Of a DNA stretch of 64,000 nucleotides, positions 45,907 to 53,969 are shown piece by piece. Made by a program: the position numbers and the translations under genes. Where the stretch lies: NCBI GenBank assembly GCA_045107045.1, contig JBGCFR010000014.1:33736-97735 (forward strand), in the 5' to 3' direction. The stretch comes from Putridiphycobacter sp045107045. GTDB lineage: Bacteria > Bacteroidota > Bacteroidia > Flavobacteriales_D > Crocinitomicaceae. How positions within the stretch are numbered: position 1 is the stretch's first letter; every line of letters starts with the position of its first letter. The notes under the pieces are model-generated. The model worked only from the letters and a program-made list of their open reading frames with translations, made no database searches and was not told the origin of the DNA.

Positions 45907-48411
45907 ATGAAGGTATTATTTACTTTGTTTTTCGTTTCATCATATTTGTTATCAGCACAAATATTAATCAATGAGTATTCATGCTCTAACGTTAACGGAC
46001 CTATTGATTTTTTTGGGGATAGAAATGATTGGGTTGAATTCTATAATGGATCGAATTCTGCTATTAATATTGGAGGACTATTTCTTTCAGATAAAAGCAG
46101 TGATTTATTTAAGTGGGAGATTCCAAGTGGTTCAATTCCTGCCAATGGCCACGTTATTATTAATTTTTCAGGAAGAGATGGTGTTTTTGGTGGAGAAATT
46201 CATGCAGGATTTGGCTTAACTCAAACAAAGAATGAGTGGATTATATTAACAGCTGCGAATGGCAGTGTAATTGATAGTTTGAGGATGATTAAATCAACTC
46301 AAACTAATCACTCTTATGGCAGAATTATAGATGGAAATAATAATTGGGGCATTTTTTTCAATCCAACTTACGGTACGCCAAATTCCAACTTCATCAATTA
46401 TTACACTCCCAAACCTACTTTTAATATTCCTAGTGGATTTTATAACGGGCCTCAAAATGTGACCCTTACAAGCGCTAATCCTAACGTATTAATTCGTTAT
46501 ACTTTAAACGGTAATGAACCAACGGCAACCTCGACATTATATGCAGGGCCAATTGTTGTGAATGCAACTACTGTGGTCAGGGCAAAAGCCTTTCCTGTAA
46601 ATTCAGGAACTGCAGCCAGTTTTATTGAAACAAATACTTACTTTATCAATGAAACTCATACTGTACCTGTTTTATCAATCTGCGGCAATGAAATTCAACA
46701 ATTTCTGGATGACAATATTGCAGGTGCCTTTACCGATAACTTTAAAGGTGCCTTCGAAATGTTCGAAACGAATAAACTATTAGTGGCAGAGGGTGAGGGT
46801 GATTATAATAAACATGGGAATGATTCGTGGGCATATAATCAAAGAGGATTTGATTTTATAATGCGAGATCAATATGGGCATGATTATGCAATACAACATA
46901 AAATTTTCCAGAATAAAAAACGTAAGAAGTACAAGAGGGTTATTGTTAAAGCTGCAGCTAACGATAATGTTTCTTTTGAACCAGGAGGTGCGCATATTAG
47001 AGATGCTTATGTCCATACATTATCTCAACTTGGTAAATTGAGGATGGATGAACGGACAAGTCGATTTTGCATATTATACGTCAATGGGCAATATTGGGGT
47101 GTTTACGATATTAGAGAAAAAGTAGATGATGTTGATTTTACTGAATATTATTATGACCAGAAAGATATAGACTTCATTAAAACATGGGGGAATACTTGGG
47201 CTGAGTATGGTGATCTTAATCATTGGACAGCATTATTTAATTATATTAATAGTAACAGTATGAGTGTTCAGGCAAATTACGATTATGTTGATAGTTTATA
47301 TAATGTAGGGAGCTTAATCGATTATGTTGTAATGAACAGTTATACTGTATGCTCGGATTGGCTAAACTGGAATACTGCCTGGTGGCATGGGCACAACCCC
47401 AATGGAGATAAAAAGAAATTCCGATATGCATTGTGGGATATGGATGCTACATTTGGGCATTACATCAACTATACTGGTGTGCCTAGCACAAGCGCCAATG
47501 CTGACCCATGTAATCCTGAAACTTTATTAACCCCATTTTCTGATCCACAGGGGCATATAACAATTTTGAATAAACTAATGGATAATCCTGTTTTTAAACA
47601 GGCTTATATTTCTCGTTACATTGACCTTTCAAACACTATTTTTTCTTGTGATCGGATGATTACTGTATTAGATAGTATGGCAAGTGTAATAAGACCAGAA
47701 ATGGGCAGACAAGTTACAAAATGGGGCGGAAGCTTAGCGCAATGGGAAGCTAATTTGGCAACGCTAAAAACTTTTATCAATGATCGTTGTGCAGCTATGA
47801 GTACAGGCTTAATTAATTGTTATAGTTTGAGCGGACCATTTACAATTACGTTAGATGTTGACCCACCAAATTCCGGTCAGATAAAAGTTAATTCGGAGTA
47901 TATTCCTTATTATTCCTTCCAAGGCATCTACTATGGAGGCATTGAAACCTATTTAAAAGCTAAGGCAAAGAGTGGCTATAATTTTGATCGTTGGGAGGCC
48001 AGTATTCATTCTTTTGCTGACCCTATGATAGATCAAGATACCTTAGAGTTTATGATGGATGATACAATAATAGCTTATTTTATGGCCAAAGAAGTAATTG
48101 AGCCCATTGACACAACAACCAATCCATCTGGGCTCACTGGTTTCCATGTTCCTACAGGTTTTTCACCAGACAATGATGGAATTAATGATGTTTACAAATT
48201 TTATGTTGGAAATGATGTCGCTAGTTTTAATCTGCGAATATTTGATCGTTGGGGGGCAGAAATATTTCATACAGATTCATTTGTGGGAGAATGGGATGGT
48301 AGCTATCAAGGAAAATTTGTAAATGCTGGCGTTTACGCCTATGGACTGACTTACACACTTAAAACAGGACAAGAAGTTAAAAAGTCAGGTAATATTACAA
48401 TAATTAGGTAG
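45907..48411 (+). CDS. CotH-family T9SS cargo with LTD, chitobiase-like and type B sorting domains
   Basis: 834 residues. Signal peptide about 1-17 (SSYLLSAQ); lamin-tail domain (about 18-120; LINEYSCSNVNG, NDWVEFYN); chitobiase/hexosaminidase C-terminal-like domain (about 165-235; SANPNVLIRYTLNGNEPTAT); CotH domain (about 250-570) with YVNGQYWGVYDIREKVD and ALWDMDATFG; and a C-terminal gliding-associated CHU_C domain (from about 750; TGFSPDNDGINDVYKFYVGN) ending SGNITIIR. CotH proteins are atypical kinases in spore coats; here it would act outside the cell on an unknown target. The type B domain calls for a PorP/SprF partner, which follows 2 bases later. Confidence 0.92.
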   Translation: MKVLFTLFFVSSYLLSAQILINEYSCSNVNGPIDFFGDRNDWVEFYNGSNSAINIGGLFLSDKSSDLFKWEIPSGSIPANGHVIINFSGRDGVFGGEIHAGFGLTQTKNEWIILTAANGSVIDSLRMIKSTQTNHSYGRIIDGNNNWGIFFNPTYGTPNSNFINYYTPKPTFNIPSGFYNGPQNVTLTSANPNVLIRYTLNGNEPTATSTLYAGPIVVNATTVVRAKAFPVNSGTAASFIETNTYFINETHTVPVLSICGNEIQQFLDDNIAGAFTDNFKGAFEMFETNKLLVAEGEGDYNKHGNDSWAYNQRGFDFIMRDQYGHDYAIQHKIFQNKKRKKYKRVIVKAAANDNVSFEPGGAHIRDAYVHTLSQLGKLRMDERTSRFCILYVNGQYWGVYDIREKVDDVDFTEYYYDQKDIDFIKTWGNTWAEYGDLNHWTALFNYINSNSMSVQANYDYVDSLYNVGSLIDYVVMNSYTVCSDWLNWNTAWWHGHNPNGDKKKFRYALWDMDATFGHYINYTGVPSTSANADPCNPETLLTPFSDPQGHITILNKLMDNPVFKQAYISRYIDLSNTIFSCDRMITVLDSMASVIRPEMGRQVTKWGGSLAQWEANLATLKTFINDRCAAMSTGLINCYSLSGPFTITLDVDPPNSGQIKVNSEYIPYYSFQGIYYGGIETYLKAKAKSGYNFDRWEASIHSFADPMIDQDTLEFMMDDTIIAYFMAKEVIEPIDTTTNPSGLTGFHVPTGFSPDNDGINDVYKFYVGNDVASFNLRIFDRWGAEIFHTDSFVGEWDGSYQGKFVNAGVYAYGLTYTLKTGQEVKKSGNITIIR

Positions 48412-48413
48412 GA

Positions 48414-49433
48414 ATGAAAAAAATTGCCATTGCGTTTATCCTAATTTCTAATGTCCTCTTTGGACAGGATATACACTTTTCACAATTGGGGATAAATAAT
48501 TTGTTGAATAATCCAGCGGCAGCTGGATTTTATAATGGTTGGGAACGGTTGGCAGTGAATCATAAAAATCAATGGATTAATGCAAATACAAACTTTTTAA
48601 CCACTGGTATCTCTGCCGATATGAACTTATTTAAACCGCAGAGAGGTAAAGGCGCATACCTAGGGGTAGGAATTACTTTCTATAATGATATTGGTGGTGA
48701 TAGTAAATTCGGGCTACGAAATTTTAGCGGTTCGATTTCTGCTGTAGTACCCATTAGTAGCAGTGGTAGAATTTCCTTTGGATTTTCGTCTGGCTTTGGA
48801 CAAAAGTCGGCTAATTTAGAAAATGTTCTTTTTCCAAATCAATTTGATGGTTCAGAGTTGAATAGTGCTGTACCAAGCCTTGAAGCCCAAAATTTATCTT
48901 CAAATTTATATGGCGATTTTGGTTTTGGTTTTCTATATCAGTATGGCTCTGTTCAACAGAGTATTGCAGCAAATAGAAATATGAGTATCACAATTGGGAT
49001 GTCGTACAGTCATTTTAACAAACCAAAGATTAATTTTAATAATATTTACATTGAGAGTTTATTTGCAAAGTTTGCTTTAGGAGGAGAATTGATCAAAGAC
49101 TTTTCAGGTTCAAAGTTAGGAATTGAAAGTATTGTTAACCAGTATATTCAGGGTCCGCATTCTGAAACATATATTGCTTCATTACTTAGGTTTCAGCTCT
49201 CGTCAGGTAGTAAAGTGACTCGATTAAAAAAGTCAGTAGTATTGTCAGGTGGTATTGGATATCGATATAATGATGCAATAGTACCTATCCTTAAATATCA
49301 AAAAGGAGATTGGCAGTTTGGTTTATCCTATGATGTGACAATATCGAAATTGGGGAGCTATAAAAGAACAGGTGGCCTTGAGTTTAGTTTGATATATAAT
49401 AGCCAGCGTTTTGCATTGATTAAGCGCAGATAA
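48414..49433 (+). CDS. PorP/SprF-family T9SS outer-membrane protein
   Basis: 339 residues. Signal peptide about 1-18 (ISNVLFGQ), then the family's hallmark DIHFSQLGINNLLNNPAAAGFY trimmed of its first residues, followed by WERLAVNHKNQWIN and barrel strands up to SLIYNSQRFALIKRR. PorP/SprF proteins are barrels needed for secretion or attachment of type B cargo. It follows the CotH cargo gene by 2 bases; this cargo-PorP pair is a recurrent T9SS arrangement, and this copy probably serves that cargo in particular. Confidence 0.94.
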   Translation: MKKIAIAFILISNVLFGQDIHFSQLGINNLLNNPAAAGFYNGWERLAVNHKNQWINANTNFLTTGISADMNLFKPQRGKGAYLGVGITFYNDIGGDSKFGLRNFSGSISAVVPISSSGRISFGFSSGFGQKSANLENVLFPNQFDGSELNSAVPSLEAQNLSSNLYGDFGFGFLYQYGSVQQSIAANRNMSITIGMSYSHFNKPKINFNNIYIESLFAKFALGGELIKDFSGSKLGIESIVNQYIQGPHSETYIASLLRFQLSSGSKVTRLKKSVVLSGGIGYRYNDAIVPILKYQKGDWQFGLSYDVTISKLGSYKRTGGLEFSLIYNSQRFALIKRR

Positions 49434-49436
49434 GTA

Positions 49437-50000
49437 TTATTTATTATTATTTGTACTCATTGTTTTATCAAGGCCAATGGTGACAAAATTAGTAATGAAT
49501 ACTTGAGCCGCTGATATCCTTTCATTCAATGTTATTTCTTCTTCGGAATTCCAGTTACTAAGCACATATTTTGCTTGTTGTCCGGGATAAAAATCGTTAC
49601 CAATTCCGAATTTTAACCTAGGAAAGACTGTAGAGTTTAAAACGGCAATAATGTCTCTTAATCCATTGTGACCAGCATGACTGCCTTTACCTTTTAATCT
49701 CAATTTACCATATGGTAACGCCAGGTCGTCAGTAATAACGAGTAAGTTTTCAGGCTTAATTTTTTCTTTTGTTAACCAGTAATTTACAGCCTTCCCACTA
49801 AGGTTCATGAAAGTGGAAGGTTTTAGTAATACCAGAGTACGACCTTTAAATCTAATTTGGGTAACTTCGCCTAATTTCGCACTCGAGAAAGTTGTATCAT
49901 TTTCTTTTGCAAGTGCATCTAATACTTTAAAGCCAACATTGTGTCTGGTATTTGCGTATTCGGATCCGGGGTTTCCAAGGCCAACAATTAAATATTTCAT
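49437..50000 (-). CDS. pth: Peptidyl-tRNA hydrolase
   Basis: 187 residues. Family motifs: VGLGNPGSEYANTRHNVGF with the catalytic His at about 20, LLKPSTFMNLSGKAV, ITDDLALPYGKLRLKGKGSH with the Asp near 93, and GHNGLRDI. It releases peptides from prematurely dissociated peptidyl-tRNA. It follows the L25 gene, a common neighbour, but a terminator at 50013-50044 lies between them, so transcription is at least partly separate. Confidence 0.97.
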   Translation of the reverse strand: MKYLIVGLGNPGSEYANTRHNVGFKVLDALAKENDTTFSSAKLGEVTQIRFKGRTLVLLKPSTFMNLSGKAVNYWLTKEKIKPENLLVITDDLALPYGKLRLKGKGSHAGHNGLRDIIAVLNSTVFPRLKFGIGNDFYPGQQAKYVLSNWNSEEEITLNERISAAQVFITNFVTIGLDKTMSTNNNK

Positions 50001-50012
50001 TTCAGGTAATAA

Positions 50013-50044
50013 AAAAAGGTGACTGCAAATGTAGTCACCTTTTT
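50013..50044 (-). terminator. Intrinsic terminator between rplY and pth
   Basis: The arms AAAAGGTGACT and AGTCACCTTTT pair perfectly over 11 bp around an 8-base loop. On the reverse strand a run of seven T follows. It ends the prs-rplY transcript; the flanking runs mean it could act on the other strand too. Confidence 0.8.
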
Positions 50045-50063
50045 ATTAAAATTCAAACTTTGA

Positions 50064-50681
50064 TTATTCTGCAGCTTCTTCTGTCGCTGTTTCTTCTCCT
50101 TCAGCTTCTTCTTCTTCCTCCTCTTCCAAGTCAAGAGCTCCTCTAGACATTTTAACTGATACTACCACTGCATTTGAAGCATTTAGTAAGCTAAAACCGT
50201 CTGATTCCAATTCTTTTACTCTTACAGAATTTCCAATTCTTAATTCCGATATATCCACTTTAATCGTATCCGGAATATCTTTCGGATATCCTAGAACTGT
50301 TAATTTTCTAAATACTTGTTGTAGTCTACCACCATTCATTACACCTATTGATCTACCGAACAATGTAACTGGGATATCCACTTTAACCATTTTATCATCT
50401 TGTAACTCCAAGAAGTCAACATGCATAAATTTATCAGTAACTGGGTGTTGCTGAAATTCTTGCACGATTGCTTTTACTTTTGTCCCTTCTACATCAATGT
50501 TTATAGCATAAACATCTGGTGAGTACATAATTTTTTGTAAATCTGTATGTTTTACAGTAAAATGCGTTTGTTTTCCTGAACCATAAACTACACAAGGTAC
50601 TCTATTGTTTCTTCTGGCTTCCTTTGCATCTTTTTTCCCTACGTTCGCTCTTGCTGAACCGCTCAATGATACTTCTTTCAT
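50064..50681 (-). CDS. rplY: 50S ribosomal protein L25/general stress protein Ctc
   Basis: 205 residues, the longer CTC form. An N-terminal 5S-rRNA-binding L25 domain (about 1-90; GSARANVGKKDAKEARRNNR, VPCVVYG) is followed by a TL5-like C-terminal domain (DIPVTLFGRSIGVMNGGRLQ), and a highly acidic tail of Glu and Ala that is typical of Bacteroidota versions. It binds 5S rRNA in the central protuberance. It starts 21 bases after the PRPP synthetase gene. Confidence 0.95.
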   Translation of the reverse strand: MKEVSLSGSARANVGKKDAKEARRNNRVPCVVYGSGKQTHFTVKHTDLQKIMYSPDVYAINIDVEGTKVKAIVQEFQQHPVTDKFMHVDFLELQDDKMVKVDIPVTLFGRSIGVMNGGRLQQVFRKLTVLGYPKDIPDTIKVDISELRIGNSVRVKELESDGFSLLNASNAVVVSVKMSRGALDLEEEEEEEAEGEETATEEAAE

Positions 50682-50702
50682 TTTTATTGTTATTTGTTTG
50701 TT

Positions 50703-51638
50703 TTACGATATAATAAAGTGCGAACTAATTGATTCATGATTAACCATACTCTTCATGACATCAGCGTACAATTGTGCTACACTTAAGATTTTTATTTTTT
50801 CACTTTTTCCATTAAATGGGATAGAATCTGTTACAACTAATTCTGTCAATTGAGAACTTTCAATTCTTTCCAATGCAGGCCCGGACAAAACAGCATGTGT
50901 ACAGAAAGCTCTCACAGATGTTGCACCATTTTTCATAAATAAATCGGCAGCTTTTGTCAATGTTCCTGCGGTGTCAACCATATCATCAACTAAAATTACA
51001 TCTTTACCAGTTACATCTCCTATAACAGTCATTTCAGCTACTTCATTTGCAACTTTACGTTGCTTATGACACATGGCTAAACCTAAGTTTAATTTTTTAG
51101 CGTAAGAATTCGCTCGTTTTGCGCCTCCTGCATCAGGTGCAGCCATTATTAAGTTTCCAGTATTTATTTTTTGCAAATAAGGGATAAAAATAGTTGATGC
51201 GTACAGATGATCAACAGGAACTTCAAAAAATCCTTGAATTTGATCAGCATGTAAGTCCATGGTCATGATTCTATCAACACCAGTTGAACGTAACATATTA
51301 GCAATCATCTTAGCACCAATAGGCACTCTAGGCTTAGATTTTCTATCTTGTCTGGCAAAGCCAAAATAAGGTATTACTGCAACAACGGATTTAGCAGAAG
51401 CACGTCTTGCTGCATCAATCATTAATAATAATTCAAAAAGGTTTTCAGTAGGTGGCATTGTTGACTGTATTAGAAATACATCTTGTCCACGAACAGTTTC
51501 TTCAAATGATGGTTCAAATTCGCCATCACTGAATTGAGTAACCATAACATTACCAAGGTTTTTACCAAAAGACAAAGCAATTTTTTCTGCTAACCCTAAT
51601 GTGGCTCTACCTGAAAATATTTTTACACCTGCTGACAT
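50703..51638 (-). CDS. prs: Ribose-phosphate pyrophosphokinase (PRPP synthetase)
   Basis: 311 residues, normal length. Motifs: FSDGEFEPSFEETVRGQDVF, PYFGFARQDRKSKPR (ATP-binding flexible loop), DLHADQIQGFF, and the PRPP-binding loop VILVDDMVDTAGTL. It makes PRPP from ribose 5-phosphate and ATP for nucleotide, histidine and tryptophan synthesis. It leads the operon prs-rplY and has a well-formed promoter immediately upstream. Confidence 0.97.
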   Translation of the reverse strand: MSAGVKIFSGRATLGLAEKIALSFGKNLGNVMVTQFSDGEFEPSFEETVRGQDVFLIQSTMPPTENLFELLLMIDAARRASAKSVVAVIPYFGFARQDRKSKPRVPIGAKMIANMLRSTGVDRIMTMDLHADQIQGFFEVPVDHLYASTIFIPYLQKINTGNLIMAAPDAGGAKRANSYAKKLNLGLAMCHKQRKVANEVAEMTVIGDVTGKDVILVDDMVDTAGTLTKAADLFMKNGATSVRAFCTHAVLSGPALERIESSQLTELVVTDSIPFNGKSEKIKILSVAQLYADVMKSMVNHESISSHFIIS

Positions 51639-51657
51639 CCTTAGTTAAATTGGAGTG

Positions 51658-51688
51658 CAAATTTAGGTAAATATTACAATCCACCAAA
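51658..51688 (-). promoter_or_regulatory. Bacteroidota-type promoter of prs
   Basis: On the reverse strand TTTG (51688-51685) and TAAATTTG (51665-51658) are separated by 19 bases, an excellent fit to TTTG-N19-21-TAnnTTTG. The predicted transcription start is near 51652, about 14 bases before the prs ATG. Confidence 0.65.
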
Positions 51689-51830
51689 CTTTACAGACTA
51701 ATTAGTATCGTAGACAGCTTTTTATATTGGTTGAAAAATAATACCTTTAGCCTTTCAATTTTAAGTAATCTGAACTTAACACCTCAAAGAGCTAAAATTA
51801 CGAATTGAATATTATATAAACTATTAAGAT

Positions 51831-53123
51831 ATGAAATATAGTCAAATAGATAGCAACCTTTTTGTTAAGAATAGAAGAAAATTTATCGCCAAAATGATTC
51901 CATCATCTGTGGCAATTTTTAATTCAAATGATATTTACCCAATAAGTGCGGATAGCACAATGCCATTCCAGCAACACAGGGATATTTTTTATTTATCAGG
52001 TGTTGACCAAGAGGAAAGTATTTTAGTCCTTTGTCCTGACGCCTTTGATGAAAAGCACAGAGAAATGCTGTTTTTAAAGGAAACTAACGAGCATATTGCT
52101 ATTTGGGAAGGAGAAAAATTGACAAAACCTAGAGCTTTCGAAACAGCAGGTATTAAGAATGTATTTTGGCTGACCGACTATGAATCAATCATGAAGATTG
52201 TATTCGCACAAACTTCTAATATTTACATTAACACTAATGAGCACACACGTGCAAATACAATTGTACAAACACGTGAAGATAGGTTTATTAAGCAATTGGT
52301 AACAGAAAAACCAGGCCATCAATTTTTAAAGTCTTCTCCAATTTTGCATAACATAAGAAGTGTTAAAGAACCTGAAGAAATCGTATTAATGCAACAAGCT
52401 TGTAATATTACCGAAAAGGGTTTTAGACGAATTTTGAATATGATTAAGCCTGGAATAGCAGAATACGAAATTGAGGCGGAATTAATGCATGAATTTTTAG
52501 TAAACCGCTCAAAAGGCTGGGCATATACTCCAATTGTTGGTTCAGGTCCAAATGCCTGTGTCCTTCATTATATTGAGAACAATCAAATTTGTAAGGATGG
52601 AGATGTTATCTTAATGGACTTTGGCGCAGAATATGCTAATTATGCTTCTGATATGACAAGATGTGTGCCGGTAAACGGAAAATTTACAGAAAGACAAAGA
52701 GCCGTTTATCAATCGGTGTTAAATGTAAAACAAAGCGCAGAAAAATTGTTGGTGCCAGGTACATTTATGCATGAATATCATAAAGAGGTTGGTCACTTAA
52801 TGGAAAGAGAGCTTTTAAGCCTCGGTTTAATAGATAAAACAGATATCAAAAATCAAGATCCGAATTGGCCTGCCTATAAAAAGTATTTTATGCATGGAAC
52901 TTCTCATTTTATTGGATTAGACACACATGATGTTGGATCTTGGAATGAGCCTATTAAATCAGGGATGGTATTTACTTGTGAACCGGGAATATATATTCCG
53001 AAAGAAGGTTTGGGAATTAGACTTGAAGATGATTTAGTAATTCAAGAATCTGGAAATCCTTTTAATCTAATGGCAAGTATTCCAATTGAAGCTAGTGATA
53101 TCGAAGACTTAATGAATGGATGA
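51831..53123 (+). CDS. Aminopeptidase P family protein (Xaa-Pro aminopeptidase)
   Basis: 430 residues, normal for PepP. An AMP_N domain (about 1-150) precedes the M24 pita-bread domain. Metal ligands are in LMDFGAEYANYASDMTR (two Asp), HGTSHFIGLDTHDVG (His), FTCEPGIYIP (Glu) and IRLEDDLVI (Glu). It removes the first residue from peptides with Pro in second position, using two Mn ions, in the cytoplasm. The stop codon overlaps the next gene by 8 bases. Confidence 0.95.
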   Translation: MKYSQIDSNLFVKNRRKFIAKMIPSSVAIFNSNDIYPISADSTMPFQQHRDIFYLSGVDQEESILVLCPDAFDEKHREMLFLKETNEHIAIWEGEKLTKPRAFETAGIKNVFWLTDYESIMKIVFAQTSNIYINTNEHTRANTIVQTREDRFIKQLVTEKPGHQFLKSSPILHNIRSVKEPEEIVLMQQACNITEKGFRRILNMIKPGIAEYEIEAELMHEFLVNRSKGWAYTPIVGSGPNACVLHYIENNQICKDGDVILMDFGAEYANYASDMTRCVPVNGKFTERQRAVYQSVLNVKQSAEKLLVPGTFMHEYHKEVGHLMERELLSLGLIDKTDIKNQDPNWPAYKKYFMHGTSHFIGLDTHDVGSWNEPIKSGMVFTCEPGIYIPKEGLGIRLEDDLVIQESGNPFNLMASIPIEASDIEDLMNG

Positions 53124-53916
53124 TATATTAGTTATTGGAAAGAATCGAATAGCCTATAAGTTATTTGGTAAAGGTTCACCAATAGTTTTTTTGCATGGAT
53201 TTCTCGAGAGTAAAGAAATTTGGTCAGATATTGCTAAAATGCTGTCTAATCAGCATAGAATCTTATTGATTGATCTACCCGGACATGGTAAAAGCGAATT
53301 ACAATCGGACCAAATAACTATGATAGAAATGGCTGAATCAGTTAAAGCAGTATTACATTATTTAAATTTTGAAAATTCTGTGGTGTTTGGACATTCAATG
53401 GGGGGATATGTTGGCTTGGAGTTAACTAAACTAATGAAAATTAATTTGGCACTTATCCACTCTAATTTTTGGAATGATGATATCGAAAAAAGGAATGATA
53501 GGGATAGAGTCGTAAAAGTAGTTAAACAAAACTCTTCATTATTCATACAAACTGCCATTCCGAACTTATTTTATCATGTAAATAAAGATAACCAGAAGGA
53601 AAACATTGCAAAGCTAATAGCTGGAGCATCAAAAATGGATAATAACATTATTTCTTCAATGACAATTGGAATGAGAGATAGGAAGAACAATGAAATTGTG
53701 TTGGAAAATCAAAAGATTGCCATTGTTCAAGGTGAGTTTGATCCAATCATTCCAGAAAACAAAATGAAGTTATACCTCAAAAAAATTAAAAATAGACCTT
53801 ATTACATATCAATTGCAAATTGTGGTCACATGGGATTTTTAGAGCAACCTGAAACTTTTTTTAAAGCTATTCAGTCAGTAATCGATAAATTCTGTAGAAT
53901 AAAGGTTAATAATTAA
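53116..53916 (+). CDS. Alpha/beta-hydrolase fold protein
   Basis: 266 residues. Oxyanion strand IVFLHGFLESKEIW, DLPGHGKS, nucleophile elbow GHSMGG (Ser near 93), Asp in QGEFDPIIPEN and catalytic His in NCGHMGFLEQP make a complete triad. It is a cytoplasmic esterase/lipase-like or C-C hydrolase-like enzyme; the substrate is unknown. The start overlaps the aminopeptidase P gene by 8 bases, so they are co-transcribed. Confidence 0.93.
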   Translation: MDDILVIGKNRIAYKLFGKGSPIVFLHGFLESKEIWSDIAKMLSNQHRILLIDLPGHGKSELQSDQITMIEMAESVKAVLHYLNFENSVVFGHSMGGYVGLELTKLMKINLALIHSNFWNDDIEKRNDRDRVVKVVKQNSSLFIQTAIPNLFYHVNKDNQKENIAKLIAGASKMDNNIISSMTIGMRDRKNNEIVLENQKIAIVQGEFDPIIPENKMKLYLKKIKNRPYYISIANCGHMGFLEQPETFFKAIQSVIDKFCRIKVNN

Positions 53917-53927
53917 ATAAATTAAAA

Positions 53928-53935
53928 TATTTTTG
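53928..53935 (+). promoter_or_regulatory. -7 element TATTTTTG before porW/sprE
   Basis: Matches TAnnTTTG, with a predicted start near 53941, about 29 bases before ATG 53970. It has no well-placed -33 TTTG, and read-through from the upstream hydrolase gene is also possible. Confidence 0.35.
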
Positions 53936-53969
53936 TTGGTTTGCCGTTAAGGAACCTTTGAACAGAAAC

